From the NCBI RefSeq assembly GCF_018138085.1, contig NZ_CP073105.1, positions 4,836,001 to 4,900,000 on the forward strand: a stretch of DNA of 64,000 bases, written 5' to 3'. Source of the DNA: Stutzerimonas stutzeri (GTDB lineage: Bacteria > Pseudomonadota > Gammaproteobacteria > Pseudomonadales > Pseudomonadaceae). The notes below the pieces were generated by a model. The model worked only from the letters and a program-made list of their open reading frames with translations, had not been told where the DNA came from and searched no databases. The position numbers and the translations under genes are program-made. Below, one piece after another: positions 1-9,481 of this stretch. Position 1 is the first letter of the stretch. Each line of letters starts with the position of its first letter.

Positions 1-206
1 AGAGTGTTGCGACAATCGCTTCGATCGGCAGCTGCCACAACGCTACGTAGCGCACCGGGCATCACCTCTTCGCCCATGTTCCCCAACCAATCGACGCGTC
101 CAGCGGGAATCACGCGCCAATTCGCGTCCGTAATGACAGCAGACCGCGGCGCGATTAGGCTGCGGCGGATCGGTTTATTGACCAGCGGGATAAGCTGCCA
201 TAAACG

Positions 207-244
207 AAAAAGGAGCCAGTCCCGAACGGGAACTGGCTCCTTTT
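207..244. terminator. bidirectional rho-independent terminator after gabD
   Basis: A perfect 13-14 bp stem (AAAAGGAGCCAGT paired with ACTGGCTCCTTTT) encloses a short C/G-rich loop. An A-run precedes it and a T-run follows it, so it can act in both directions. It lies 17 bp past the gabD stop codon, which argues that gabD is the last gene of its transcript and that no gabT follows. The 200 bases to its left hold no gene that I can recognise. Confidence 0.85.
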
Positions 245-260
245 GGCACCGCGCGGCGTT

Positions 261-1709
261 TTACAACCCCAGGCAGAGGTACTTGATCTCCAGGTAATCC
301 TCGATGCCGTACTTGGACCCTTCACGCCCCAGGCCGGAAGATTTCACGCCACCGAACGGTGCCACCTCGGTGGAGATCATCCCGGTGTTGATGCCGATCA
401 TCCCCGACTCGATGGCCTCGGCCACGCGGAACACGCGACCCAGGTCCCGCGCATAGAAGTACGCGGCCAGGCCGAACTCGGTGTCGTTGGCCAGGGCGAT
501 GCCCTCGGCTTCGTCTTCGAAGCGGAACAGCGGCGCCAGCGGACCGAAGGTCTCCTCCTTGGCCACCTTGGCGTTGTGCGGCACATTGACCATCAGCGTC
601 GGCTCGAAATAGCTGCCGCCCATCTGGTGCGCCTTGCCGCCGGTGACCACTTGCGCGCCGTTGGCGACGGCATCTTCGATGTGCTCTCTGACCTTGGCCG
701 CCGCGCGGTCGTCGATCAGCGGGCCGATGTCGGTGCCCTCTTCCAGGCCATTGCCGACTTTCAGCTTCTCCACCGCCGCCTGGAATTTCTTGGCGAACTC
801 GTCGTAGACGCCGTTCTGCACATAGATGCGGTTGACGCAGACGCAGGTCTGGCCAGCGTTGCGGTACTTGGACTGCATGGCGCCTTTCACCGCCTCGTCG
901 AGATCGGCATCGTCGAACACCAGGAACGGCGCGTTGCCGCCCAGCTCCAGCGAAACCTTCTTGATCCCCGGTGCGCACTGAGCCATTAGCTTGGCGCCGA
1001 CTTCGGTGGAGCCGGTGAAGGTGATCTTGCGTACGGTCGGGTTGGCGGTCAGCTCGTCGCCGATGTCGCCGGCCGAACCGGTGATCACGCTGAACACGCC
1101 CTTGGGAATCCCGGCTCGCTCGGCCAGCTCGGCCAGGGCCAGCGCGGAGAACGGCGTCTGGCTCGCCGGCTTGAGCACCATGGTGCAACCGGCCGCCAAC
1201 GCCGGGCCGGCCTTGCGAGTGATCATCGCCGCCGGGAAATTCCACGGCGTGATGGCGGCGGTGACACCGATCGGCTGCTTGATGACGATGATGCGCTTGT
1301 CTTTCTGATGTCCCGGAATGGTGTCGCCATAGATGCGCTTGGCCTCTTCGGCGAACCACTCGATAAAGGATGCGGCATAGGCGATCTCGCCCTTGGACTC
1401 GGCCAGCGGCTTGCCCTGCTCCAGCGTCATCAGCCGACCCAGATCGTCCTGGTTCTCCATCATCAGTTCGAACCAGCGGCGCAGCTTCTGCGAACGCTCC
1501 TTGGCGGTCAGGTCACGCCAGGCCGGCAGCGCACGCTCGGCCGCCTCGATGGCGCGACGGGTTTCGGCGGCACCCATCTTCGGCACCGTACCGAGAATCT
1601 CGTTACTGGCCGGGTTGTTGACCTTGATGGTCTGGCCGCTGTCCGCGTCCTGCCAGGCTCCGTCGATATAGGCCTGCTGGCGGAACAGCGAAGTGTCTTT
1701 GAGTTGCAT
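261..1709 (-). CDS. gabD: NAD(P)-dependent succinate-semialdehyde dehydrogenase
   Basis: This enzyme oxidises succinate semialdehyde to succinate in the cytoplasm, the last step of 4-aminobutyrate breakdown. The protein has 482 residues, the usual length for GabD. It shows the aldehyde dehydrogenase fold throughout: the NAD-binding part with PWNFPAAM, the FTGSTEVG loop, the general-base segment LELGGNAPF, and the catalytic cysteine in NAGQTCVCVNR. The start was placed at MQLKDTSLF because an AGGAG site precedes it; a longer in-frame reading exists but has no such site. It stands alone between a terminator and a tRNA, without gabT or a gabR-like regulator. A related substrate such as glutarate semialdehyde is possible, but the similarity to GabD is strong. 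Confidence 0.9.
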   Translation of the reverse strand: MQLKDTSLFRQQAYIDGAWQDADSGQTIKVNNPASNEILGTVPKMGAAETRRAIEAAERALPAWRDLTAKERSQKLRRWFELMMENQDDLGRLMTLEQGKPLAESKGEIAYAASFIEWFAEEAKRIYGDTIPGHQKDKRIIVIKQPIGVTAAITPWNFPAAMITRKAGPALAAGCTMVLKPASQTPFSALALAELAERAGIPKGVFSVITGSAGDIGDELTANPTVRKITFTGSTEVGAKLMAQCAPGIKKVSLELGGNAPFLVFDDADLDEAVKGAMQSKYRNAGQTCVCVNRIYVQNGVYDEFAKKFQAAVEKLKVGNGLEEGTDIGPLIDDRAAAKVREHIEDAVANGAQVVTGGKAHQMGGSYFEPTLMVNVPHNAKVAKEETFGPLAPLFRFEDEAEGIALANDTEFGLAAYFYARDLGRVFRVAEAIESGMIGINTGMISTEVAPFGGVKSSGLGREGSKYGIEDYLEIKYLCLGL

Positions 1710-2036
1710 GGCAGTCTCCTGAGCGCCGGCGCGATGCCGGTGAGTGGGCCGGGGCCGTCTGGCCAATAAGAGGCGATTGGTGATGGAACCGCCTGAGCTA
1801 CGTCAGAGCAAGAGGCAAGCGATGGGTTCCTATTGCTCGAAGGCGTTTGAAATCCCGAACAAATGCTAGGCCTATCGCTTGATAACAGGCAACACCATGT
1901 TCGGAAAAATTAACGCACCATAGCCCAACCTGATGGCCGGCAGGCAACTCAGCGCAGTCTACAGACCATCCACCGCATAGCCGCCGAACCGCCATGGACG
2001 ACCGCCGAGGACATGCGTATGATTGCGCCCCGCAAC
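1710..2036. other. intergenic region upstream of gabD and tRNA-Arg
   Basis: This 327-base stretch holds no convincing gene. It must contain the leftward gabD promoter and the rightward tRNA promoter, but I could not single out confident -35/-10 boxes. Confidence 0.5.
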
Positions 2037-2113
2037 GCATCCGTAGCTCAGCTGGATAGAGTACTGCCCTCCGAAGGCAGGGGTCGTGGGTTCGAATCCC
2101 GCCGGATGCGCCA
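2037..2113 (+). tRNA. tRNA-Arg (anticodon CCG)
   Basis: A 77-base cloverleaf can be folded. The acceptor arms are GCATCCG and CGGATGC, the D-arm holds AGCTCAGCTGGATAGAG, and the anticodon stem CTGCC/GGCAG closes the loop CTCCGAA, giving anticodon CCG, which reads the Arg codon CGG. The T-arm has the classic GGTTCGAATCC, and the CCA end is encoded. A strong terminator follows directly. I see no integrase or repeated 3' end nearby, so there is no sign that it serves as an attachment site here. Confidence 0.97.
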
Positions 2114-2121
2114 TATACAAA

Positions 2122-2158
2122 CGAAAGGCCCCAGGTGAAAACCCGGGGCCTTTTTCGT
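2122..2158. terminator. terminator between tRNA-Arg and the CitMHS gene
   Basis: AAAGGCCCCAGGT and ACCCGGGGCCTTT form a 13 bp stem with one mismatch around a GAAA loop, followed by TTTTT. A-rich bases on the other side make it bidirectional. It can end the tRNA transcript from the left and the CitMHS transcript from the right. Confidence 0.85.
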
Positions 2159-2181
2159 TTCGCGTCACGCCATCACGACAA

Positions 2182-3489
2182 TCAGATCTGCACCGCGCCG
2201 ATCGCCAGGGCGAAGACCAGCATGACCAGGCTCACGCCCCAGGCCCAGAAGAAGGTGAAGGCGATGTGTTTGCGCAGTTCGACGCCGGCCAGGGCGAGCG
2301 CCAGGTAGACGCTCGGGACCACCGGGCTGATGGCGAAGCCGGTGTTTTCACCGATCAGCATGGCCCGCGCGACGGCCTCCAGCGGCACACCGGCGGCCAC
2401 CGAGACGTCGCGGATCACCGGTAGCAGGGCGAAGTAATAGGCGTCCGGCGAGAAGATCATGCCCAGCGGGACGCCGAAGGCACCGATGATCACGTGCAGA
2501 AACTGCGCCGAGCCGGCGGGCAGGATGTCGATCAGCGCCAGCGCCATGCCGTCGGACATCTTCGCCCCCGACAACACGCCCAGCAGCACCGCCGCGGCCA
2601 TCATCACCAGCACCATCTGCAGGGCATCCGAAGCGTGGGCCTTGAGGCGCTTTGCCTGGGCATCCAGCGAAACGAAATTGAGCGGCAGCGCGATGCCCAG
2701 GCCGACCATGAAGCAGGCATACAGCGGGAAGATACCGGTGAACAGGCAGGCTAGGATCGCGCCTGTCAGGACCACGTTGAGCCAGTAGCGCAGCGTCCTG
2801 GGCGACAGCGCATGCTCACGCGGCTCCGGCTGGGTCGGCGCGAAGTCGATCGTCGCCGCAGCCCCCAGTGACACCGGCCGGTTACGCTGAGCGCGACGGG
2901 CGAGCAGCACTGCAACGATCAACATGCAGCCCAGGCCGACCAGCTGTACCGGCAGCAACCCCAGCCACAGTTCGGTGGCATCCAGCCCGGACACCGCCGC
3001 AGCGCGGGCGGTGGTGCCGCCCCATGGCACCATGTTGCCGACCCCGGCGGTGGTGCCGACCAGGCACAACAGCATCGCCGGGCTCATGTTCAGCCGCCGA
3101 TACAGCGGTAGCAGCGCCGGAATGGTCAACAGAAAGGTCGCCGCCCCCACGCCATCCAGATGCACCACGGCGGTGACGAGCACCGTGACCATGGCTACCG
3201 CCAGCGGCTTGCCGCCGGTGCTGCGGATCAGCAGATTGACCAGCGGATCGAACAGGCCGCGGTCGCGCATGATGCCGAAGAACAGAATGGCGAAGAGGAA
3301 CAACGCCGCGGTCGGTGCGACGGTGATCAGTCCGCTCTTGATGAACTCGCCGATCTGCTGCGGGCTGAAGCCGGCCAGCAGGCAGATGGCGACGGGGATG
3401 GTGGTGAATGCCACCACCGGGCTGATCCGGCGCAGCAGAATCAGCACGATGATGCTGAGCATCATCAGAAAGCCCAGGGTCGTGATCAT
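2182..3489 (-). CDS. CitMHS-family (citrate-Mg2+:H+ type) carboxylate transporter
   Basis: This is a polytopic inner-membrane carrier of 435 residues, with about 11-12 hydrophobic segments spread along the whole chain and the CitMHS-like region [12 protein letters not shown] near the middle. Family members import citrate or related di/tricarboxylates as metal complexes with protons. GAGG precedes the start. It lies 76 bp downstream of the two AtuA-like genes on the same strand and so probably belongs to one operon with them. The neighbours point to uptake of the substrate handled by the AtuA-like enzyme, which need not be citrate. Confidence 0.8.
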   Translation of the reverse strand: MITTLGFLMMLSIIVLILLRRISPVVAFTTIPVAICLLAGFSPQQIGEFIKSGLITVAPTAALFLFAILFFGIMRDRGLFDPLVNLLIRSTGGKPLAVAMVTVLVTAVVHLDGVGAATFLLTIPALLPLYRRLNMSPAMLLCLVGTTAGVGNMVPWGGTTARAAAVSGLDATELWLGLLPVQLVGLGCMLIVAVLLARRAQRNRPVSLGAAATIDFAPTQPEPREHALSPRTLRYWLNVVLTGAILACLFTGIFPLYACFMVGLGIALPLNFVSLDAQAKRLKAHASDALQMVLVMMAAAVLLGVLSGAKMSDGMALALIDILPAGSAQFLHVIIGAFGVPLGMIFSPDAYYFALLPVIRDVSVAAGVPLEAVARAMLIGENTGFAISPVVPSVYLALALAGVELRKHIAFTFFWAWGVSLVMLVFALAIGAVQI

Positions 3490-3565
3490 GTGGTTTGCCT
3501 CGTCTTGTTTTTATAGTCGGGACCGGCGTGCATCGCCGGCACTGGGGTACGACGGGTGGCAGCGG

Positions 3566-3895
3566 TCAGCCAGCCGGCGGCGCGGGCAAGCGCATCGACA
3601 GCAGCAGGTAGCTCAGGCTCTTGCCGTGCCGGTCGAGCCCGGGACTTCGGTTGACGCCCCCTTCCAGCGCATCCTCCAGAACGAAGTTCAGTACCCGCAG
3701 GTTGGCGAGCTCATAGTGGCGAACGTTGCTCGGCCGCCGCGTCGCGAAGTGCTCGGCGACGCGCTCGCAGGTCAACTCGCGCTGCAGCCAGGCGTAGTGC
3801 GCGTCGTTCAGCGGAAACACCGCGATGCTGAGGATGTTGCCCTTGTCGCCGGCACGGGCGTGGGCATAGTCGGCCAGGGTGACGAATGCGCTCAT
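3566..3895 (-). CDS. AtuA-related small protein
   Basis: This 109-residue protein starts with MSAFVTLADYAHARAGDKG, the motif typical of the small domain that follows the large AtuA (DUF1446) domain. In many bacteria the two are fused, while here they are two genes. Its start overlaps the stop of the large subunit as TGATG, which fixes the start and implies translational coupling. The family's chemistry is not settled; AtuA was named from acyclic terpene utilisation. The small protein presumably forms a complex with the large one. A start nine bases upstream is possible but has no better ribosome site. Confidence 0.75.
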   Translation of the reverse strand: MSAFVTLADYAHARAGDKGNILSIAVFPLNDAHYAWLQRELTCERVAEHFATRRPSNVRHYELANLRVLNFVLEDALEGGVNRSPGLDRHGKSLSYLLLSMRLPAPPAG

Positions 3896-5247
3896 CAGTA
3901 CCACTCCAGGGACGTTTCGATTTCATCGCGGGGGATCAGAAAGCTTTGTGTGGTAAGGCTTTCGCTGACATGCCGACGCACCCCGCCACCGCCCGCGGGA
4001 CCATTGGTGTATAGCGACTCCACTTCGCCCAGCAGCGCGTCGATCAGGTCTCGGTCCGCGTGCATGAGCCCGACGCGAACACGGACGTCCTCCAGCTCCA
4101 GCGCGTGCTCCAGGCGCTGCGCCAGATATTCGCCACGACTGTCGTTGAACAGGCTGGCGACGCCGGACAGGTCGATCCAGGGCTCGATCTGCGGTGCCAG
4201 TTGCGCGAAGCGCTGCAACAACACGTCCCGCGCCAGCCGGGCGCGAGCCAGCGCCGCGGGGCCGGCATAGGAAATCTCCCCTTCGCCAAACCAGAGGCCG
4301 CGCAGGCCGACCAGCCCTTTGAGCGTTTCTGGCTGCGGATGCCCCTGAATACCGCTGACTTCCACACGGTTCTCTCCCTGCTGGCGAACGCAGGCCGTGC
4401 CCAGGTCGAGCACCACATCGGGAGTCAGGTAGCGGCGCGGGTCGTGGACCTCATAGAGCAGCTGTTCCTTGACGGTGCGCTCGCTGACGAAGCCGCCGCT
4501 GCCGCGGGTCTTGGTGATCACCAAGCTGCCGTCTTCACCGAGTTCGACGATGGGGCAGCCGAGGTTGGCCAGATCAGGAACATCCTTGATGCCCGGATGG
4601 GCGAAATAGCCACCGGTGACCTGGGTGCAGCATTCCAGCAGATGCCCGGCGACCGTGGCGATGGCCATCTTCGTCCAGTCATCACGCGCCCAGCCGAGCC
4701 CGTGGCGGGCGGGCCCGACGGCCAGGGACGGATCGGCAACGCGTCCGCAGAGCACGATCTGCGCGCCCTGTTCGAGCGCCTGCGTGATGCCGTCGGCGCC
4801 GGTATAGATATTGATCGAAACCCGTCCTGCGCTCGGCAGATCGGCAGGCAGCCAGGGCTCCAGCGCTGCGGCGTCAGCCTGCAACAGGTCGTCGCCCAGC
4901 ACGCAGGCGATGCGCGTCTCGGCGTGACGTGCGCCGAGCAACCCGCGCAGTCGCCGCGCGGCAGCCTGGGGGTTGGCCGCACCGCCGTTGGAGATGATCG
5001 GTATGCGGTGCTCGAGGCAGATTTCGAGGATCGGCTCGATGAAATCGAACAGTCGCGCGGCGTAACCCAGGGCGGGATCGGCACGCTTGCGTAGCTGCGC
5101 TTCGGCCAGGGTGCGCTCGGCCAGCAGTTCGAGCATCAGGTAGCGTTGGCCGTTGCGACCGGCCAGATCCTTGGCGAGCCGCAGCGCGGCATCGGGACGG
5201 TCATTGGCAAAGCCGGCACCACAGCCGATGTGGATGGTTCTCGTCAT
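3895..5247 (-). CDS. AtuA-family (DUF1446) large subunit, acyclic terpene utilisation-like
   Basis: This is a 450-residue cytoplasmic protein. The N-terminus MTRTIHIGCGAGFANDRPDAA and the following IISNGGAANP segment are the hallmarks of DUF1446/AtuA. The ATG was preferred to a GTG four codons upstream because GGAG lies six bases before it. It is translationally coupled to the small AtuA-related gene and shares an operon with a CitMHS carrier. A divergent LysR regulator lies 100 bp away. None of the other atu genes (carboxylase, CoA ligase, dehydrogenases) is present, so terpene breakdown is unlikely. A small organic acid seems more probable, which is inference. Confidence 0.75.
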   Translation of the reverse strand: MTRTIHIGCGAGFANDRPDAALRLAKDLAGRNGQRYLMLELLAERTLAEAQLRKRADPALGYAARLFDFIEPILEICLEHRIPIISNGGAANPQAAARRLRGLLGARHAETRIACVLGDDLLQADAAALEPWLPADLPSAGRVSINIYTGADGITQALEQGAQIVLCGRVADPSLAVGPARHGLGWARDDWTKMAIATVAGHLLECCTQVTGGYFAHPGIKDVPDLANLGCPIVELGEDGSLVITKTRGSGGFVSERTVKEQLLYEVHDPRRYLTPDVVLDLGTACVRQQGENRVEVSGIQGHPQPETLKGLVGLRGLWFGEGEISYAGPAALARARLARDVLLQRFAQLAPQIEPWIDLSGVASLFNDSRGEYLAQRLEHALELEDVRVRVGLMHADRDLIDALLGEVESLYTNGPAGGGGVRRHVSESLTTQSFLIPRDEIETSLEWY

Positions 5248-5347
5248 AGGGCGCTCCACTGCGGTTTGCCTGCATGGTGGCGCTGCGTCATTCTTCTGTG
5301 AATTCGAAAGGTGCGATCAATTGATCCACTATTTTTATAGGTAAGCC

Positions 5348-6220
5348 ATGAACGTCTCGTTCCGTCAGTTGCGTGCATTCGTCCTGATTGCCGAGAGCAG
5401 CAGTTTCACTCGCACCGCCGAGCTGCTGCATCTGTCTCAGCCGGCGCTTAGTTACACGATCCGCAAGCTCGAAGAATCGCTCGGTCTGCAGCTGCTGGCG
5501 CGCAACACCCGAATGGTCGAGCTGACCCCGGCTGGCCGGCATTTTCTGGCGCAGGCACGGCGGATGCTGCGCGACATGGAAGATGCGGTGCGCGATGCCC
5601 GCGAGACGCTGGCGCTGACCCGCGGCAGCATTCGTCTGGGCGCGCTGCCTACCGCCGCGGCGTCATTCCTGCCGCAAGCCATTGCCGCGTTCGCTCAGCT
5701 GCATCCGGGTATCGAGGTTCACCTGCGGGACGGCCGCGCTGGCGAGATTCTCGGCTGGTTGCAGAGTGGCGAAGTCGAGGCGGGAATCACGTCGTCGCCC
5801 GCCGAGGGCCTGAGCCTGAATTTCGAGCCGCTGCTGGACGATAACCTGGTGTTGCTGGTGCAAGAGGATGCCAAGCGGCGCTCGCAATGGCAGCGCCTGC
5901 CCTATATCGCACTCACACCGGACACCAGCATCCGCCCGCTGGCCAACGCCGCGCTCAGGCACCTGGGCATGCAACCGACCCCCGTCTGGGAAGTGGCACA
6001 CATGAGTTCGGTGGTGGCGCTGGTGCGTGAGGGGCTGGGGTTTTCGCTGCTCCCGGCCAGTTGCGCATCGGTGTTCAATATCGAGCGATGCACCACGGTG
6101 CCGATAGAACAACCGGCACGGCGTTCGATTGGCCTGCTGGAAACCCGCCCGGTGTCACGCTCGCCATCGCTGACCGCGTTCATGGCCTTTCTACGCGAGC
6201 AGCTGGAAGCCCGGGTTTGA
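5348..6220 (+). CDS. LysR-family transcriptional regulator
   Basis: This 290-residue regulator has an N-terminal winged helix-turn-helix (about residues 1-60, MNVSFRQLRAFVLIAESSSF followed by LSQPALSYTIRKLEESLG) and a C-terminal periplasmic-binding-like effector domain. It is transcribed away from the AtuA/CitMHS operon and shares a 100 bp promoter region with it, the usual arrangement for an activator of the divergent operon. AGGTAAG precedes the start. That region is AT-rich (TTGATCCACTATTTTTATAG), but I could not assign a clear T-N11-A box. Confidence 0.85.
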   Translation: MNVSFRQLRAFVLIAESSSFTRTAELLHLSQPALSYTIRKLEESLGLQLLARNTRMVELTPAGRHFLAQARRMLRDMEDAVRDARETLALTRGSIRLGALPTAAASFLPQAIAAFAQLHPGIEVHLRDGRAGEILGWLQSGEVEAGITSSPAEGLSLNFEPLLDDNLVLLVQEDAKRRSQWQRLPYIALTPDTSIRPLANAALRHLGMQPTPVWEVAHMSSVVALVREGLGFSLLPASCASVFNIERCTTVPIEQPARRSIGLLETRPVSRSPSLTAFMAFLREQLEARV

Positions 6221-6380
6221 GCGAGTCTAAGGGTCACGCGGCCAGCGCAGGGAAAGGCGCTCGGATGGTCATCCATTCGCTGCTCGAACCTGAATGCGCT
6301 TGCGGTCGAAGTGGCACAGCCGTGGACAGTTCTGGTTTCCCTTGCTCAATATGTCGGCAAACCAGAACCGAGGCACGCCA

Positions 6381-6749
6381 ATGATCGACTTCAACAATAA
6401 GGGCTTCTTCAAGCTCAAGCAGAACGACGAATACGCCGAGCGGGTCAGGTCCTTGCTGCTGGACGGTGAGCAAGTCATCGACGCCTACAAGTCGATGCGC
6501 GACGGCGTGGTGTTCACCACCCAGCGAATCATCGCGGTCAACGTGCAGGGACTGACCGGCAGCAAAAAGGACTTCACCTCGCTGCCGTACAAGAACATCG
6601 TCGCCTATTCGGTGGAAACGTCCGGCACCTTCGACCTGGACTCAGAACTGGAAATCTATTTCTCGTCGCTAGGTCAGGTGAAGTTCGAGTTCACCGGCAA
6701 GACCTCGATCGTGGAAATATCCAAGCACATATCGAAGCACGTGTTCTGA
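6381..6749 (+). CDS. bacterial PH-domain protein, copy 1
   Basis: This 122-residue soluble protein reads as a single bacterial pleckstrin-homology domain (YokE-like). It has KSMRDGVVFTTQRIIAVN, then SYLPYKNI-type strands (here SLPYKNIVAYSVE), and ends in a C-terminal helix, ISKHISKHVF. The role of such stand-alone domains is not well known. The ATG at MIDFNNKG was chosen over an upstream ATG that lacks a ribosome site. It is one of two copies in this window: from LLDGEQVIDAYK to the C-terminus the protein is identical to the gene starting at 9814, and the similarity continues past the stop codon into a VOC gene remnant. Confidence 0.8.
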   Translation: MIDFNNKGFFKLKQNDEYAERVRSLLLDGEQVIDAYKSMRDGVVFTTQRIIAVNVQGLTGSKKDFTSLPYKNIVAYSVETSGTFDLDSELEIYFSSLGQVKFEFTGKTSIVEISKHISKHVF

Positions 6750-6779
6750 ACCAACGGGCGGGCATTCGCCGCGCAGCGG

Positions 6780-6848
6780 TCAGTCCAGAAATCGCGGGTT
6801 CCACACCGCTTCCCAGAAGTGGCCGTCCGGGCCCTTGAGGTGGCCTCT
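6780..6848 (-). pseudogene. VOC/glyoxalase gene, 3' remnant (copy 1)
   Basis: Read on the minus strand, these bases encode GHLKGPDGHFWEAVWNPRFLD followed by a stop. That is the C-terminal end of a VOC (glyoxalase/bleomycin resistance) protein, where family members carry DPDGHLWEVAWNP. Upstream codons run into stops after a few residues, so only about 20 codons are left. The same tail occurs after the second PH-domain gene, showing that the duplicated segment included the convergent neighbour. Confidence 0.65.
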
Positions 6849-6920
6849 GGGGCTTCAATAACTCAGCGCGAATCTCCTGAGCAAAGCGGGCGGCCAAGCC
6901 TGAGCATGCGGAATCACGAC

Positions 6921-7310
6921 TTAAGGCAACGAGCGCTTCTGGCGCTTGGCTTCGGATGCGGCCAGCGTGATTTTCTGGCGCAGCTCGGATTCCGAATAAG
7001 GCTTGTGCAGTATGTGGCACTCGCTGAACTCAGCCGGTATTCGACTGGCGCCATATCCGGTGCTGAAAACAAACGGGATGGCGCGATCGCGAAGGACTTC
7101 AGCGACAGGAAAGACGAACTGGCCGGCCAGGTTGACGTCCAACATCGCCAGGTCCGCTTCCACATGTCGCGCCACATCGAGCGCCGTAGCAAGCCGTGCC
7201 ACTGACGCGACAACTTCACAACCGAGCTCTTCCAGCATTTCCTCGATCAGCATCGCGACGGCGCCCTCGTCCTCGACGACGAGCACCTTGATTCCAACCA
7301 GCGAGGTCAT
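6921..7310 (-). CDS. single-domain response regulator
   Basis: This 129-residue protein is a bare receiver domain: VLVVEDE at the N-terminus, the phosphoacceptor aspartate in LAMLDVNLAG, the conserved threonine/serine region FVFSTGYG and the lysine in HILHKPYS. There is no output domain. Its ATG overlaps the stop of the upstream kinase gene as ATGA, so the pair is translationally coupled. Such receivers next to HWE kinases commonly pass phosphate to a downstream partner or modulate the kinase. No target is encoded nearby. Confidence 0.88.
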   Translation of the reverse strand: MTSLVGIKVLVVEDEGAVAMLIEEMLEELGCEVVASVARLATALDVARHVEADLAMLDVNLAGQFVFPVAEVLRDRAIPFVFSTGYGASRIPAEFSECHILHKPYSESELRQKITLAASEAKRQKRSLP

Positions 7311-9481
7311 GGGTCTTCGGCTCCGATGGGAATCGAAAAGCGGCACACAAACCCTTCAGTGGCGAAATCGGCTTCGAGTTCCCCTCCCAGATCCCGTTCG
7401 ATGCAGCGTTCCATCAAACGGAAACCCAGCCCATACCGCCCAGTCTCGACCACCGTAGGCCCTCCTTGCTCACGCCAGAGGAAGCTGGCCCGGGTTTCGC
7501 TCGGGCACGCCTGGACATTCCAGGTCACTGACAGGGTGCCCGTCTCGGTCGACATCGATCCGTATTTGAGCGCGTTGATCGCCAGCTCGTTGAGCGTCAT
7601 CGTGAGGCTGAGCGCTACTCGGGTATTGACCTCAATGGATGCACCGTCAATCCGAACGCGGCTAGGCTCATGGCCTACTATCGGCATCAACACTTCACGG
7701 ACAAGCGAATCCAGCGGGGTGTCGCCCCAATGCCGCTTCGTTAGCAGATCATGTGCCCGCGACAACGCGAGCAGTCTTGCTTCGAACCGCTTGTGAGCAT
7801 CGCCCGCGCTTTGCGCGTTCCGCGCCGTCTGGGCGGCCAGGGACTGCACGGTGGCAAGCGTGTTCTTGACCCGGTGGTTGAGCTCGTCAATCAGTGTCTT
7901 CTGCCGGTTTTCAGCCTGCTTTCGCTCGGTGATGTCGACAAGCATGTTGATCGCACCAATCAAGTTTCCATCCGCATCATGCAAGGGCGTCGGATAAGGA
8001 ATGAACGGCACACGGGTACCATCCGGACGCTCGGCAATGGCCTCGACACCTCGTATTGCGCGGTTTTCCTTGAGCGCTATCGCCATCGGACATTCATGGT
8101 GCGCAAGCGGGCTTTCGTCAGTGTTGTATAGCCGCCACGTGACGCACCACATGTCACCCAGCTGAGGCGTTCGGCCAGACAATTCGACAGCCGCCTGATT
8201 GAAGAACGTAATGCGACCTTCTGCATCGGTTGTATAAACCGCCGCGGGCAATGCCTCGAGCAGGTCACGCAGGTGCCGTTCGCTTTCCCGAATTCGGTCC
8301 TCCATTCGCTGCGTCTGCGTGACATCCTGGATTATCCGTACGCCATAGCGAAAGCCACCGGATGGATCCCTTACCGACGAGCTATGAATATCCAGATAAA
8401 CGAGTTCGCCATTAGGTTTGAAAGCACGCTTTCGAAGCACATAGCGATCAAACTCGCCGGTCACCTGACGGGCATAAAGCGCAGCATCCTGCTCAACATC
8501 GTCCGGGTGGGTGTAGTTCAGGAACGTCATTGCCAGAAGCTGCTCTCGGCTTCGATCGAGCATGGCGCAAAAGGCGTCGTTCACCCGCAGCAGGCGCCCA
8601 TCTGCATCGGCCTCGGCGATACCTATCGTGGCCGCCTGATAGGTTGCCGAAAGTCGATCGTCGCTCTCGCGGCGCGCGGTCTCAGCCACGTGGACGTCGG
8701 TCATATCGATGGTGAAGCAACGGGTATTGAAGAGCTTGCCGTCTTCGAACCGCCCATTCGAAGTGATCTGGACGTGCTTGATCGTTCCGTCCTTGGCGCG
8801 CAGGCGTGCCGGATAACTCTTCAGGCAGTCGCCGCTGGCAAGCTTGCTGAGGATGTCACCGATGACGGGCGCATCCACATGAAACGCCGTTATGGGTTGG
8901 CCGATGTATTCGTCGGCCGTGTAACCTAAAAGCGATAACTCAGCCTTGTTGGCCCGCAGGATGATGCCTTGGGCGCTGACAATGTGAAGGCTGACTGCGC
9001 TGTTTTCGAAGAAGTCTTCCAGATCGGCGCTTTTGCGATGAAGCTCCTCAGCCATCGCGTGATACGTGGAGACATCCTGAAAGCAACCAATGGCTCCTTG
9101 AATGGCCCCCAGCCGATCTTCAAGTGGCCTGACATTTACAAGGGCCACGAACCGCGAGCCGTCTGGACGTTGAACGATCACTTCCGCATTGCGAATAGCC
9201 GCGCCGGTTTTGAGAGCCAACGCCATCGGGTAGTCGTCAAAAGCCAGCGGCGCACCGTCCAGTCCGAAAAGCCGATGCGAGCCGCAGAAGCGGTCACCCT
9301 TTACTCCAACTATGGGCGTTCTGCCCCATAACTCGGCCGCTTCGTTGTTGTATCTGACCAGCCATCCCTCACGGTTACAGAGATAGACCGCACCGGGAAA
9401 GACATCAATCGCGCGGGTATCTGACGAGACCAAGTGATCGTATTCACTTGGTCCCCTGGGAGGTTCTTCTTGCGTCAACAT
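7307..9481 (-). CDS. multi-PAS HWE-family sensor histidine kinase
   Basis: This 724-residue protein has no membrane segment and should be a cytoplasmic sensor. Four PAS/PAC units can be read in order (about residues 20-135, 145-265, 275-395 and 400-515). A HWE-type kinase core follows (about 525-720), with the H-box ELNHRVKNTLATVQSLA, the N-box TLNELAINALKYGS and the characteristic SFLWREQGGP segment. PAS domains suggest light, redox or ligand sensing; no LOV cysteine motif (NCRFLQ) is seen. AAGGA precedes the ATG. It forms an operon with the receiver gene and lies exactly between the two PH-domain gene copies. Confidence 0.9.
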   Translation of the reverse strand: MLTQEEPPRGPSEYDHLVSSDTRAIDVFPGAVYLCNREGWLVRYNNEAAELWGRTPIVGVKGDRFCGSHRLFGLDGAPLAFDDYPMALALKTGAAIRNAEVIVQRPDGSRFVALVNVRPLEDRLGAIQGAIGCFQDVSTYHAMAEELHRKSADLEDFFENSAVSLHIVSAQGIILRANKAELSLLGYTADEYIGQPITAFHVDAPVIGDILSKLASGDCLKSYPARLRAKDGTIKHVQITSNGRFEDGKLFNTRCFTIDMTDVHVAETARRESDDRLSATYQAATIGIAEADADGRLLRVNDAFCAMLDRSREQLLAMTFLNYTHPDDVEQDAALYARQVTGEFDRYVLRKRAFKPNGELVYLDIHSSSVRDPSGGFRYGVRIIQDVTQTQRMEDRIRESERHLRDLLEALPAAVYTTDAEGRITFFNQAAVELSGRTPQLGDMWCVTWRLYNTDESPLAHHECPMAIALKENRAIRGVEAIAERPDGTRVPFIPYPTPLHDADGNLIGAINMLVDITERKQAENRQKTLIDELNHRVKNTLATVQSLAAQTARNAQSAGDAHKRFEARLLALSRAHDLLTKRHWGDTPLDSLVREVLMPIVGHEPSRVRIDGASIEVNTRVALSLTMTLNELAINALKYGSMSTETGTLSVTWNVQACPSETRASFLWREQGGPTVVETGRYGLGFRLMERCIERDLGGELEADFATEGFVCRFSIPIGAEDP

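Noticed and set aside
4..297. A 97-codon frame at the left edge
   Set aside because: It runs through the gabD terminator hairpin, has no ribosome site and low-complexity Ser/Arg content; no neighbouring frame gives a recognisable protein end.
2037..2113. tRNA-Arg as an integration site
   Set aside because: No integrase gene, no repeated tRNA 3' end and no compositional shift follow it within the window.
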